Positions 1-6,146 are shown, numbered from the stretch's first letter. The stretch: 7,184 bases of DNA from Phycisphaerales bacterium (GCA_029243925.1 JAQWRC010000396.1:1-7184), one strand, 5' to 3'. Notes: a model not told the origin generated them from the letters alone. Numbers and translations are program-made.

Positions 1-270
1 CCTCGGGATGTCATGGTGGTGTGTGTCGGCAAAAGTACCTACGCACGCTGCGGCCTGATCGTGAACGTAACCCCCCTCGAGCCCGAATGGCGAGGAAAGG
101 TCACGATCGAGATCAGCAATACGACACCACTTCCAGCGAAAGTTTATGCGAATGAGGGCATCGCCCAGATGCTCTTCTTCAAAGCGGACCGTGCATGCTC
201 GACGAGTTACGCCGACAAGCACGGAAAATATCAGAACCAGAAGGGACTCACCCTGCCCATGGTGGATTGA
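1..270 (+). CDS. dcd: dCTP deaminase, C-terminal half (5' end outside window)
   Basis: Deaminates dCTP to dUTP in the cytoplasm, supplying the dUMP/dTTP branch of pyrimidine deoxynucleotide synthesis. The reading frame is open from base 1 and ends with TGA at 268-270, giving the last 89 residues; the family is usually about 180-195 aa, so roughly half is missing. The visible part carries the family core: [18 protein letters not shown], then NVTPLEPEW, then [19 protein letters not shown] and a C-terminal [12 protein letters not shown]. By alignment from memory with the E. coli enzyme, the Ser-Arg pair in KSTYAR (fragment residues 12 and 16) and the Glu of TIEIS (fragment residue 37) match substrate-binding and catalytic positions. 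E. coli has Arg where this protein has Lys 11. The gene is followed after 83 bases by nrdJ on the same strand, a sensible dNTP-metabolism neighbour. Whether it is mono- or bifunctional (deaminase plus dUTPase) cannot be told from this half. Confidence 0.95.
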   Translation, partial: PRDVMVVCVGKSTYARCGLIVNVTPLEPEWRGKVTIEISNTTPLPAKVYANEGIAQMLFFKADRACSTSYADKHGKYQNQKGLTLPMVD

Positions 271-315
271 GCCACGAGCTCACGGCAGGTGCGTCAGGAC
301 AATCAACGGTGGACC

Positions 316-331
316 TCGGGGCATGCCCCGA
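316..331. promoter_or_regulatory. Perfect 16-bp palindrome between dcd and nrdJ
   Basis: TCGGGGCATGCCCCGA reads the same on both strands over all 16 bases and lies 22 bases before the nrdJ start codon. It could be an operator for a dimeric regulator, or in RNA a short GC-rich hairpin with a CATG loop. No T-rich tract follows, so it is not a standard intrinsic terminator. It does not resemble the AT-rich NrdR box known for ribonucleotide reductase genes. The palindrome is seen directly; its role is inference. Confidence 0.4.
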
Positions 332-343
332 ACAACGCAACTC

Positions 344-348
344 AAGGA
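344..348 (+). promoter_or_regulatory. Ribosome binding site of nrdJ
   Basis: AAGGA lies five bases before the ATG at 354. It fixes the nrdJ start there rather than at the in-frame ATG at 195, which lies inside dcd, has no comparable site and would add 53 residues unlike any reductase N terminus. Confidence 0.7.
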
Positions 349-353
349 CCGAG

Positions 354-3300
354 ATGCAAATAAAACGACGATTCACAACGCACGGACAAGATGTTTTCAA
401 CTCTGTTGAATGGGAACAAAGAGCCAGTCGCATCACGAATGCCGACGGCTCGGTCGTCTTCGAAATGAACGACGCCTGGATCCCAAAGCAATGGAGCCAA
501 CTCGCCACCGACATCATGGTGAGCAAGTACTTCCGCAAGGCGGGCGTACCTCAGTTCGACCAGGATGGGCAGGCAATCCTCGGAGACGATGGCCAAGCCA
601 TCACTGGTCCGGAACGATCTGCACGACAAGTGATCCACCGTCTGGCTGGCTGCTGGCGAGCCTGGGGCGAAAAGCACGGGTACTTCGATACCAAAGGTGA
701 TGCGGAAACGTTCTACGATGAACTCTGTTGGATGCTGCTCCATCAGGTCGCTGCTCCCAACAGCCCGCAGTGGTTCAACACCGGTCTGCATTGGGCGTAT
801 GGAATCTCCGGCCCGGCTCAGGGACACTGGGTCAACGACCCATCATCCGGACAGTCGATGCTGGCCACGGACGCCTATTCCCACCCTCAACCCCACGCGT
901 GCTTCATCCAATCGATCTCTGATGATCTGGTCGGTGAAGACGGCATCATGGGACTCTGGACGCGCGAAGCGCGGCTCTTCAAGTACGGCTCCGGCACGGG
1001 CACGAACTTCTCCAATCTCCGTGGCGAAAATGAGCCACTCTCCGGCGGCGGCAAGAGTTCAGGGCTGATGAGTTTCCTCAAGATCGGCGACCGTGCCGCT
1101 GGCGCGATCAAGTCCGGTGGCACCACGCGGCGCGCAGCCAAAATGGTCTGCCTCGACGCCGACCACCCGGATATCGAGTCCTTTGTGAACTGGAAGGTAC
1201 GCGAAGAACTGAAAGTTGCCGCTCTTGTTGAAGGCATGAAAGCATTGACCCCATCGCAGCGCGCCACCGCGGAGCGTCTTGGTCTTCAGCTTGACTACGA
1301 TTTCAACGGCGAGGCCTACCAGACGGTCTCCGGCCAGAACTCAAACAACTCGGTCCGTCTGACCAGCGAATTCTTCCGCGCTGTCGACACCGATGATGGA
1401 TGGGATCTGATTCAACGAACCGACGGCGCCGTTGCACGCACCATCCCCGCTCGGGATCTCTGGGATCAGATCTGCACCGCCGCCTGGCAGTGTGCTGATC
1501 CAGGCGTTCAATTCGACTCTGCGATAAACCAGTGGCATACGTGCCCTGCGTCTGGACGAATCAATGCGTCCAACCCGTGCAGCGAGTACATGTTCCTCGA
1601 TGACACGGCATGCAATCTGGCGTCAATCAACCTGCTGAAGTTCTACAACTCGGATTCACGCATGTTCGATACCGAGGGCTACGGTCATGCCATCGATGTA
1701 TGGACAATCGTGCTCGAGATCTCAGTTCTCATGGCGGCATTCCCCTCCCGGAAGATCGCCGAGCTGAGCCATCGCTACCGAACGCTAGGCCTTGGATTCG
1801 CCAACCTCGGCGCCATGCTGATGCAAGCGGGCATCCCTTATGACTCCGACGATGCCCGCGCCGTCTCCGGCGCCATTTCAGCCACCCTCACTGGACGCTC
1901 CTACGCCATGAGCGCCCGTATGGCTGGCGAACTCGGAACCTTCCCCGGCTACGAGGACAACGAGGAGCACATGCTTCGCGTCATTCGCAATCACCGCCGT
2001 GCTGCGCACGGAATCAGTCGTACGGCCGACGAATGGGAAGAGCTGGACATCCGCCCAGTGCCCATTGACCACGACTGCTTCAACAGTCCCGCAATGACGA
2101 TCATGAACTCCAGTGACATGCTGGCCCAGGCCGTCGCAGCATGGGACGAAGCACTCGCTCTCGGTGAGCAGTGTGGCTACCGCAATGCCCAGACCACCGT
2201 GATCGCTCCAACCGGAACGATCGGGCTGCTCATGGACTGCGATACCACGGGTGTCGAGCCTGACTTCGCGCTGACAAAGTTCAAGAAACTCGCCGGCGGC
2301 GGCTTCTTCAAGATCGCCAACCAATCACTGCGGCCTGCATTGACCGCCTTGGGCTACGACGAAGATGAAACGAGAAGGATCATGACCTACGTCATGGGCG
2401 CACTCTCGCTTGACATTCCAATGCCTGCCGGCGTCTCGGATGACGGTGATGACCAGCTCTTCCGTGACTTCCTTCGTTCAAAGGGGTACACCAACGAAGA
2501 TCTGGCTGCCGCATCCGACCAACTTCCATCCGTCTTCGAAATCAGCCATGCATTCAACGCGTGGTCCATGCCAGAGCATGTTCTGGAGGCATGCGGCGTT
2601 GATCTTGATGCTGCACGAGCAGATACAAGTTTCAATGGACTGATGGTTCTGGGACTGACTCGAAAGCAGATCGAGCAGCTCAATGTCACCACCTGCGGCA
2701 CCCAGACGATCGAGGGGGCACCGGACATCAAGGATGAGCACCTGCCCGTCTTCGACTGCGCAAACAAATGCGGCCCCAACGGCAAGCGATACATCGCAAG
2801 CTCAGGTCATATTCGAATGATGGCTGCCGCGCAGCCGTTCATCTCTGGAGCCATCTCCAAGACAATCAACCTGCCCCACGAAGCCACGATCGATTCGATC
2901 GCTGAATCCTACTGGCTCAGCTGGGAACTCGGTCTCAAGGCCAATGCGTTGTACCGCGACGGCTGCAAGCTCAGCCAACCACTCAATACGTCCTCGACCG
3001 AACTTGAAGATACGGAAGAGACAGATGAAATCGAAGCGGCTGCTGCTGTCGCCGAGATTGCCAACGACGTTGCTGAAACAGCCAACCGGGTCGCAGGCGA
3101 ATCCGAGTCCAACATCGTGGAACGCGTCGTCGAGCGAATCATCGAGCGGCCCATGCGACGTCGACTCGAAGATACACGTCGCAGTTTGACGCATCACTTC
3201 AATGTCGCCGGACACGAGGGCTACCTCACTGTCGGCATGTATGCCGACGGCTCACCTGGCGAGTTGTTCATCACGATGTCCAAGGAAGGGTCCACCATCG

Positions 3301-3923
3301 GCGGGCTCATGGACAGCCTCGGTACCGCCATCAGTGTTGCGCTGCAATACGGCGTGCCGATCGAGAGTCTTGTTACCAAGTTTGCACACCAACGATTCGA
3401 GCCACAAGGCATGACGACGAACCGGGAAATCCCATTCGCCAAGAGCCTCGTGGACTACATCTTCAGGTGGATGGGCATGGAATTCGTCGAGGGATATCGC
3501 GAGGCCAACGCTGCATCACAGCCGCGGGCCGCATCAACCCCGACTGCCCGCGTTGAAACCAAGGACACCCCGCAGGTCAAGGAGGACCGCGCATGCAAGG
3601 ACACGGACCAGAATCAATCCGCGTTGACGGGATCTCGAATCTCGTCCACAGACACGGAGGAAGACGACGGGCCATCGAACATGATCGACCCGGTCGCACG
3701 CGAGCACGCCTCCGTCGTCGCCCGGGAGACGGATGCCGTCGCATCCACGACCAGCGACGCTGCAGCGTCCGTGAGCACCACGGCCGCACCCTCAGCGCTG
3801 ACTCAGTCCATGGCATCGCTCATGGGCGACGCACCGGCCTGCAGCGACTGCGGACAGATCACCGTTCGCAACGGCACCTGCTACAAGTGCACGAATTGCG
3901 GAGCATCAATGGGATGCAGCTGA
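354..3923 (+). CDS. nrdJ: Class II (adenosylcobalamin-dependent) ribonucleoside-diphosphate reductase
   Basis: Reduces ribonucleotides to deoxyribonucleotides with a B12-generated thiyl radical; oxygen-independent, cytoplasmic. The protein is 1189 aa. The N terminus (MQIKRRFTTHGQDVF ... DGSVVFEM ... ATDIMVSKYFRKAGVP) is the class II N-terminal domain, with no ATP-cone. The barrel follows: C183 in PHACF and C420 form the redox pair, and NPCSE at 407-411 carries thiyl-radical C409 with N407 and E411. The C409-C420 spacing of 11 matches the family. PTGTIG is at 619-624. An Ala/Glu-rich, probably helical or coiled-coil linker (about 880-936) leads to a TSCPD domain (about 937-1045), then a disordered Ser/Thr/Ala/Asp linker (about 1050-1160). 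The end is a zinc-ribbon-like tail with C1163, C1166, C1176, C1179, C1182 and C1188, expected to pass electrons to the active site. The protein is longer than compact relatives (about 830 aa in Thermotoga) because of the linkers and tail; I see no intein. The start is chosen from the ribosome site at 344-348. Confidence 0.97.
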   Translation: MQIKRRFTTHGQDVFNSVEWEQRASRITNADGSVVFEMNDAWIPKQWSQLATDIMVSKYFRKAGVPQFDQDGQAILGDDGQAITGPERSARQVIHRLAGCWRAWGEKHGYFDTKGDAETFYDELCWMLLHQVAAPNSPQWFNTGLHWAYGISGPAQGHWVNDPSSGQSMLATDAYSHPQPHACFIQSISDDLVGEDGIMGLWTREARLFKYGSGTGTNFSNLRGENEPLSGGGKSSGLMSFLKIGDRAAGAIKSGGTTRRAAKMVCLDADHPDIESFVNWKVREELKVAALVEGMKALTPSQRATAERLGLQLDYDFNGEAYQTVSGQNSNNSVRLTSEFFRAVDTDDGWDLIQRTDGAVARTIPARDLWDQICTAAWQCADPGVQFDSAINQWHTCPASGRINASNPCSEYMFLDDTACNLASINLLKFYNSDSRMFDTEGYGHAIDVWTIVLEISVLMAAFPSRKIAELSHRYRTLGLGFANLGAMLMQAGIPYDSDDARAVSGAISATLTGRSYAMSARMAGELGTFPGYEDNEEHMLRVIRNHRRAAHGISRTADEWEELDIRPVPIDHDCFNSPAMTIMNSSDMLAQAVAAWDEALALGEQCGYRNAQTTVIAPTGTIGLLMDCDTTGVEPDFALTKFKKLAGGGFFKIANQSLRPALTALGYDEDETRRIMTYVMGALSLDIPMPAGVSDDGDDQLFRDFLRSKGYTNEDLAAASDQLPSVFEISHAFNAWSMPEHVLEACGVDLDAARADTSFNGLMVLGLTRKQIEQLNVTTCGTQTIEGAPDIKDEHLPVFDCANKCGPNGKRYIASSGHIRMMAAAQPFISGAISKTINLPHEATIDSIAESYWLSWELGLKANALYRDGCKLSQPLNTSSTELEDTEETDEIEAAAAVAEIANDVAETANRVAGESESNIVERVVERIIERPMRRRLEDTRRSLTHHFNVAGHEGYLTVGMYADGSPGELFITMSKEGSTIGGLMDSLGTAISVALQYGVPIESLVTKFAHQRFEPQGMTTNREIPFAKSLVDYIFRWMGMEFVEGYREANAASQPRAASTPTARVETKDTPQVKEDRACKDTDQNQSALTGSRISSTDTEEDDGPSNMIDPVAREHASVVARETDAVASTTSDAAASVSTTAAPSALTQSMASLMGDAPACSDCGQITVRNGTCYKCTNCGASMGCS

Positions 3924-3944
3924 CGTACTGATGAAATCCGAGGC

Positions 3945-3970
3945 TGACTCCGGCTCCACCGCCGGGGTCA
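3945..3970 (+). terminator. Hairpin just downstream of nrdJ
   Basis: TGACTCCGGC (3945-3954) pairs with GCCGGGGTCA (3961-3970) over ten base pairs including one G-U, with a six-base loop TCCACC. It begins 22 bases after the nrdJ stop codon. A T-tract is missing (AACACACACG follows), so it may protect the mRNA 3' end or terminate weakly rather than act as a classical intrinsic terminator. Confidence 0.5.
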
Positions 3971-3979
3971 AACACACAC

Positions 3980-4252
3980 GAAACGGACTCGAGAAAAGGA
4001 GGGCATACTAAAACGGTCTCGTCGAAAGGATGTCTGGCGAGCACCAATGAGGACAACGGAACTGTCCTTCGATTCGTCCACCGAATCGATCGTCCGTTTC
4101 TCGCCGTCTTCGTGTGATACTTTTCCAAGGTTCAAGGATGACCTTGGCACCTGGGGAAGCCCGTCTTCGCCTCTATGAAGACACCAAAGGGCTTCTTCTC
4201 TCTTCCCTCCCCCCCGGAACGGTACCCACCACCGTTCCGGGGGTTTCCCTTT
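3980..4252 (+). ncRNA. Candidate structured RNA or leader upstream of nuoA, ending in an intrinsic terminator
   Basis: No credible gene lies in 3924-4280. On the + strand this stretch folds readily by eye. GAAACGGAC (3980-3988) pairs perfectly with GTCCGTTTC (4092-4100), enclosing CGAGA/TCTCG (3990-3994 with 4017-4021), AGGACA/TGTCCT (4050-4055 with 4063-4068) and TCGATTCG/CGAATCGA (4069-4076 with 4082-4089). Downstream are CCAAGGT/ACCTTGG (4125-4131 with 4141-4147) and a two-part stem GAAGCCC-GTCTTC with GAAGAC-ACCAAA-GGGCTTC (4156-4195). The strong terminator at 4211-4252 follows. An extended -10-like TGTGATACT (4113-4121) could instead start a shorter RNA near 4127, but no clear -35 is seen. 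I could not match it to 6S, SRP, RNase P, tmRNA or a riboswitch family I know. Strand is inferred from the terminator orientation and from flanking genes. Confidence 0.35.
4211..4252 (+). terminator. Strong intrinsic terminator or attenuator before nuoA
   Basis: CCCCCGGAACGGT (4211-4223) pairs perfectly over 13 bases with ACCGTTCCGGGGG (4231-4243), with a seven-base loop ACCCACC, followed by TTTCCCTTT. It ends only 28 bases before the nuoA ATG. It therefore either ends an RNA coming from upstream (nrdJ readthrough or the candidate RNA) or attenuates nuoA transcription. TTTAAT at 4250-4255 resembles a -10 box that could start a very short nuoA leader, but no -35 is visible. Confidence 0.85.
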
Positions 4253-4280
4253 AATGACGAGGTGAACCTGCGGCGGTATC

Positions 4281-4694
4281 ATGCCGCCAATGGGTACTCC
4301 TCCGCTGCTGCTGGCGTTCGAACTGACGACCTACCTGCCTATCGCGATTCTCGTGTTGATGGCGGTGATCTTCGCAACGGTCAACATCATCGGCGCGGGC
4401 ATCCTCGGACCTAAGGCCCACGGTGACACGAAGAACCAGACGTATGAATCGGGCATGAATCCAGTGGGCACGGCCCGCAAACGATTCAATATCCGCTTCT
4501 ACATCGTCGCCATGACGTTTCTGGTATTCGACATCGAAATCATCTTTCTCTACCCGTGGGCGGTGGACTTCACGCAGCTGGAACCCCAGAGCAGCGAGTC
4601 GATGCTTTTCTTCGGCCGCATCCTCTTCTTCATCCTCACGTCGATCATCGCCTACGTCTACGCCTGGAAAAAGGGCGTCTTCCGCTGGGATTGA
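4281..4694 (+). CDS. nuoA: NADH-quinone oxidoreductase subunit A (complex I)
   Basis: Small membrane subunit of respiratory complex I, lying in the inner membrane next to NuoH/J/K near the quinone site. The protein is 137 aa, typical for the family. Three membrane segments are visible at about 17-40, 73-94 and 109-128. The family signature is complete: YESG at 55-58 on the first loop, ARKRFNIRFY at 65-74, then FDIEIIFLYPWA at 83-94. E56, D84 and E86 correspond to E51, D79 and E81 of the E. coli protein (constant offset of five). The ribosome site is weak: GAGGTG at 4259-4264 is 16 bases from the ATG at 4281. A stop at 4263-4265 excludes a longer form; ATG at 4290 is an alternative start. No nuoB follows: a tRNA gene begins 47 bases downstream, so this subunit is encoded apart from its usual operon partners. 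The strong terminator just upstream also isolates it. Confidence 0.95.
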   Translation: MPPMGTPPLLLAFELTTYLPIAILVLMAVIFATVNIIGAGILGPKAHGDTKNQTYESGMNPVGTARKRFNIRFYIVAMTFLVFDIEIIFLYPWAVDFTQLEPQSSESMLFFGRILFFILTSIIAYVYAWKKGVFRWD

Positions 4695-4697
4695 GGC

Positions 4698-4728
4698 TCG
4701 ACCGAACCTCCGCACATTCGGTTAGAAT
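4698..4728 (+). promoter_or_regulatory. Probable promoter of the tRNA-Pro gene
   Basis: TAGAAT at 4723-4728 matches five of six bases of a -10 box and lies 13 bases before the mature tRNA 5' end, leaving a leader of about seven bases. TCGACC at 4698-4703 is a weak -35 match (four of six) at a long 19-base spacing. ACCGAA (4701-4706) and TTCGGT (4717-4722) form an inverted repeat inside the spacer. Confidence 0.4.
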
Positions 4729-4741
4729 CCCCCACTCATTA

Positions 4742-4815
4742 CGGGGCGTAGCTCAGTTTGGCAGAGCGCGTGCTTTGGGAGCACGAAGTCGCAGGTTCGA
4801 ATCCTGTCGCCCCGA
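4742..4815 (+). tRNA. tRNA-Pro, anticodon UGG
   Basis: A complete 74-base cloverleaf can be drawn. The acceptor stem CGGGGCG (4742-4748) pairs with CGCCCCG (4808-4814), with discriminator A at 4815. The D-arm has GCTC/GAGC stems (4751-4754 with 4764-4767). The anticodon stem is CGTGC/GCACG (4769-4773 with 4781-4785) and its loop TTTGGGA places TGG at 4776-4778. The T-arm is GCAGG/CCTGT (4791-4795 with 4803-4807, outermost G-T) with loop TTCGAAT. The 3' CCA is not encoded (TTA follows) and must be added by CCA-adding enzyme. UGG reads CCA and CCG and, with modified U34, other proline codons. Confidence 0.97.
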
Positions 4816-4841
4816 TTACTCACTGCTTCATATGCGGAACT

Positions 4842-4876
4842 GGCCATACTCTTCGAGTACGGCCCACGGCATTTTT
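4842..4876 (+). terminator. Hairpin after tRNA-Pro, possible terminator
   Basis: GGCCATACTC (4842-4851) pairs with GAGTACGGCC (4855-4864) apart from one A-C mismatch, with a three-base loop. A TTTTT run lies seven bases further on (4872-4876). The gap between stem and T-tract makes it an imperfect intrinsic terminator, but the place, 26 bases after the tRNA, fits. Confidence 0.5.
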
Positions 4877-5039
4877 GCTGCCCATAATGATCGGCCTGCA
4901 TGATCAGTACTGATGCAGATCTGATTTCATGCTTGATCTTCCTGCCCGATGACGTCATCCTGAAATGACGGGGATGTGATTGTTCGCATCCCCGTACTGC
5001 ACACAAGACACGTCTTCTCAAGATCATTTCAGATGACTC
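4877..5039. other. Gene-free region with several palindromes upstream of the YHYH gene
   Basis: No coding signal is seen here. ATCAGTACTGAT (4903-4914) and GATGACGTCATC (4948-4959) are perfect 12-base palindromes. CTGCAT (4896-4901) can pair with ATGCAG (4913-4918). CGGGGATGTG (4969-4978) pairs with CGCATCCCCG (4985-4994) over ten base pairs with one G-T, loop ATTGTT. GGATG within that stem can alternatively pair with CATCC at 4956-4960, so two hairpins compete. The downstream gene starts at 5052, so these may be operators or 5' leader structures. No convincing -35/-10 pair is visible; CATAAT at 4883-4888 is the best -10 candidate. Confidence 0.4.
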
Positions 5040-5051
5040 GGAGCAACCTCG

Positions 5052-6125
5052 ATGAACGCCCTGCTTTCAACCCTCTTCTCAGTCACCTTCGCCATAGGCG
5101 CCGGCACCGCGGCAGCGGATTCCACGACAGGCCTCGGCTGCGATGGCGACTGCACTGGAGACGGCCAAGTCAATGTCAATGATCTTCTAGCCATCATCGG
5201 TGACTGGGGTCAGGACGGCTGTGACGTGGACGGCAATGGAATCACTGGTGTCGACGAGTTGCTGCAAGTGCTCAACGAATGGAATGTGACGTGCCACCCC
5301 TTCCTACAGAACCATCCCGAAGGCCTCGCGGTCGAGTTCGACTACGACGCCGGGTTCGCGATCGTGATGACCTCAGGACTCGCTGAACATGAAATGGGCC
5401 CCTTTGATGGATCGACCGGCTGCTTCAACCCAAACACGCCGTCGGACCAGAACCGGACACTACGCATCCCGCTGGTGCCGACGCCGACTGATGCACCCGA
5501 AGTCGTCGTACTTGATACGCTCGGACCCATTGGCGTCTGGTACAACGGCGTCGCGTTCTACAACCCCTACGACGGTGGAACGCAAGAAGCTCCAGGCAAC
5601 ATCTGCATGGATCCGTACAACGGACATCCTTCACCGGATGGCTCCTACCACTACCACCAATACTCACCATTCCCTGGAGATGACGGCTCGATCCATTCGC
5701 CCATCGTCGGCTACGCCTATGACGGGTATCCGGTCTACGGACCGTGGGATGGGCCAGGCGTCCTTGCGGCCGTCTCGGAAAATGCACTCGATGATTGCAA
5801 TGGACACTTCGATGCAACTCGAGGCTACCACTATCACTCCATCAGCTACGACATGGGAGTCGCCTACGGCCTGCCCGGTGAAGGCTTCCCATGGATCATC
5901 GGCTGCTATCGTGGCGAACCAGAACAGTCGAACTTCGGCGGTGGCGGAGGCGGTGGTGGCGGAGGAGGCGGCGGAGGCGGCTGTGACGCCTGTGCACAGA
6001 ACATGATTCCACCCCCAATATGCAACTGCGTCCACAACACCCCGGGATACGAGTATTGTTGTGACATGTGGGACGCTGACTGTCAGGCCTACGCCGATGC
6101 CAACTGTGGCGGTGGCCCCCCCTGA
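5052..6125 (+). CDS. Secreted YHYH-domain protein with N-terminal dockerin-like EF-hands and Cys-rich tail
   Basis: Exported 357-aa protein of unknown function. Residues 1-22 look like a signal peptide, cleaved near AAA-D. Residues 30-78 form a dockerin-like pair of calcium loops: D33-x-T-G-D37-G-x-V-N41-x-x-D44, and D58-x-D60-G-N62-G-x-x-G-x-D-E69. Residues about 95-287 are a YHYH domain: GPIGVWYNGVAFYNPYD, DGSYHYH (YHYH at 199-202), SPIVGYAYDGYPVYGP, LDDCNGHFDATRGYHYH (second YHYH at 259-262) and the closing FPWIIGCYRG. A run of 15 glycines (296-310) leads to a tail with eight cysteines (311, 314, 324, 326, 336, 337, 344, 352) in the CCDxWDxxC pattern that recurs at the ends of planctomycete and myxobacterial surface proteins. 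GGAG at 5040-5043, eight bases before the ATG, supports the start. The next gene begins 34 bases downstream. The YHYH domain is rich in His and Tyr, so metal binding is possible but only inferred. Confidence 0.88.
   Translation: MNALLSTLFSVTFAIGAGTAAADSTTGLGCDGDCTGDGQVNVNDLLAIIGDWGQDGCDVDGNGITGVDELLQVLNEWNVTCHPFLQNHPEGLAVEFDYDAGFAIVMTSGLAEHEMGPFDGSTGCFNPNTPSDQNRTLRIPLVPTPTDAPEVVVLDTLGPIGVWYNGVAFYNPYDGGTQEAPGNICMDPYNGHPSPDGSYHYHQYSPFPGDDGSIHSPIVGYAYDGYPVYGPWDGPGVLAAVSENALDDCNGHFDATRGYHYHSISYDMGVAYGLPGEGFPWIIGCYRGEPEQSNFGGGGGGGGGGGGGGGCDACAQNMIPPPICNCVHNTPGYEYCCDMWDADCQAYADANCGGGPP
5937..5981 (+). repeat. GGN tract encoding 15 glycines
   Basis: Fifteen consecutive glycine codons, mixing GGC, GGT and GGA, join the YHYH domain to the Cys-rich tail. 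The tract is a low-complexity hinge in the protein. On the coding strand it has many GG pairs, so two-tetrad G-quadruplex formation or length variation by slippage is possible. The synonymous mixing argues against recent expansion of a single codon. Confidence 0.9.
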
Positions 6126-6146
6126 TCGTCATATCCCTGAAGAACC

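Noticed and set aside
195..353. Longer N terminus for nrdJ starting at ATG 195
   Set aside because: It lies inside dcd in another frame, has no good ribosome site, and the extra 53 residues do not resemble class II reductases, whereas MQIKRRF at 354 does and has AAGGA in front.
271..353. Cobalamin riboswitch or NrdR box before nrdJ
   Set aside because: The 83-base gap is too short for a B12 riboswitch and has no B12-box-like segment; no AT-rich NrdR pair is present. Only the GC-rich palindrome stands out.
354..3923. Intein in nrdJ, suggested by its length
   Set aside because: The motifs around C183, C409, C420 and PTGTIG run on without interruption; the extra length is linkers and tail, not an inserted splicing domain.
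3935..4117. Plus-strand open stretch in the gap, behind AAAAGGAGGG (3994-4003)
   Set aside because: The purine-rich motif looks like a ribosome site, but there is no ATG, GTG or TTG in that frame, and the short ATG at 4030 gives only six codons.
3968..4282. Minus-strand 104-codon open frame in the nrdJ-nuoA gap
   Set aside because: It runs through the terminator hairpin, starts at the edge of nuoA, resembles no family and has no ribosome site that I can see.
4251..4715. Minus-strand 154-codon open frame opposite nuoA
   Set aside because: Highly charged, low-complexity antisense shadow of a clearly conserved membrane protein.
4556..4903. Plus-strand open frame containing AQFGRARALGARSRRFESC
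   Set aside because: A false translation through the end of nuoA and the tRNA-Pro gene; the same peptide appears wherever such tRNAs are mistranslated.
4722..5027. Minus-strand 101-codon open frame containing GDRIRTCDFVLPKHALCQ
   Set aside because: This is the well-known false protein produced by translating the antisense of a tRNA-Pro gene.
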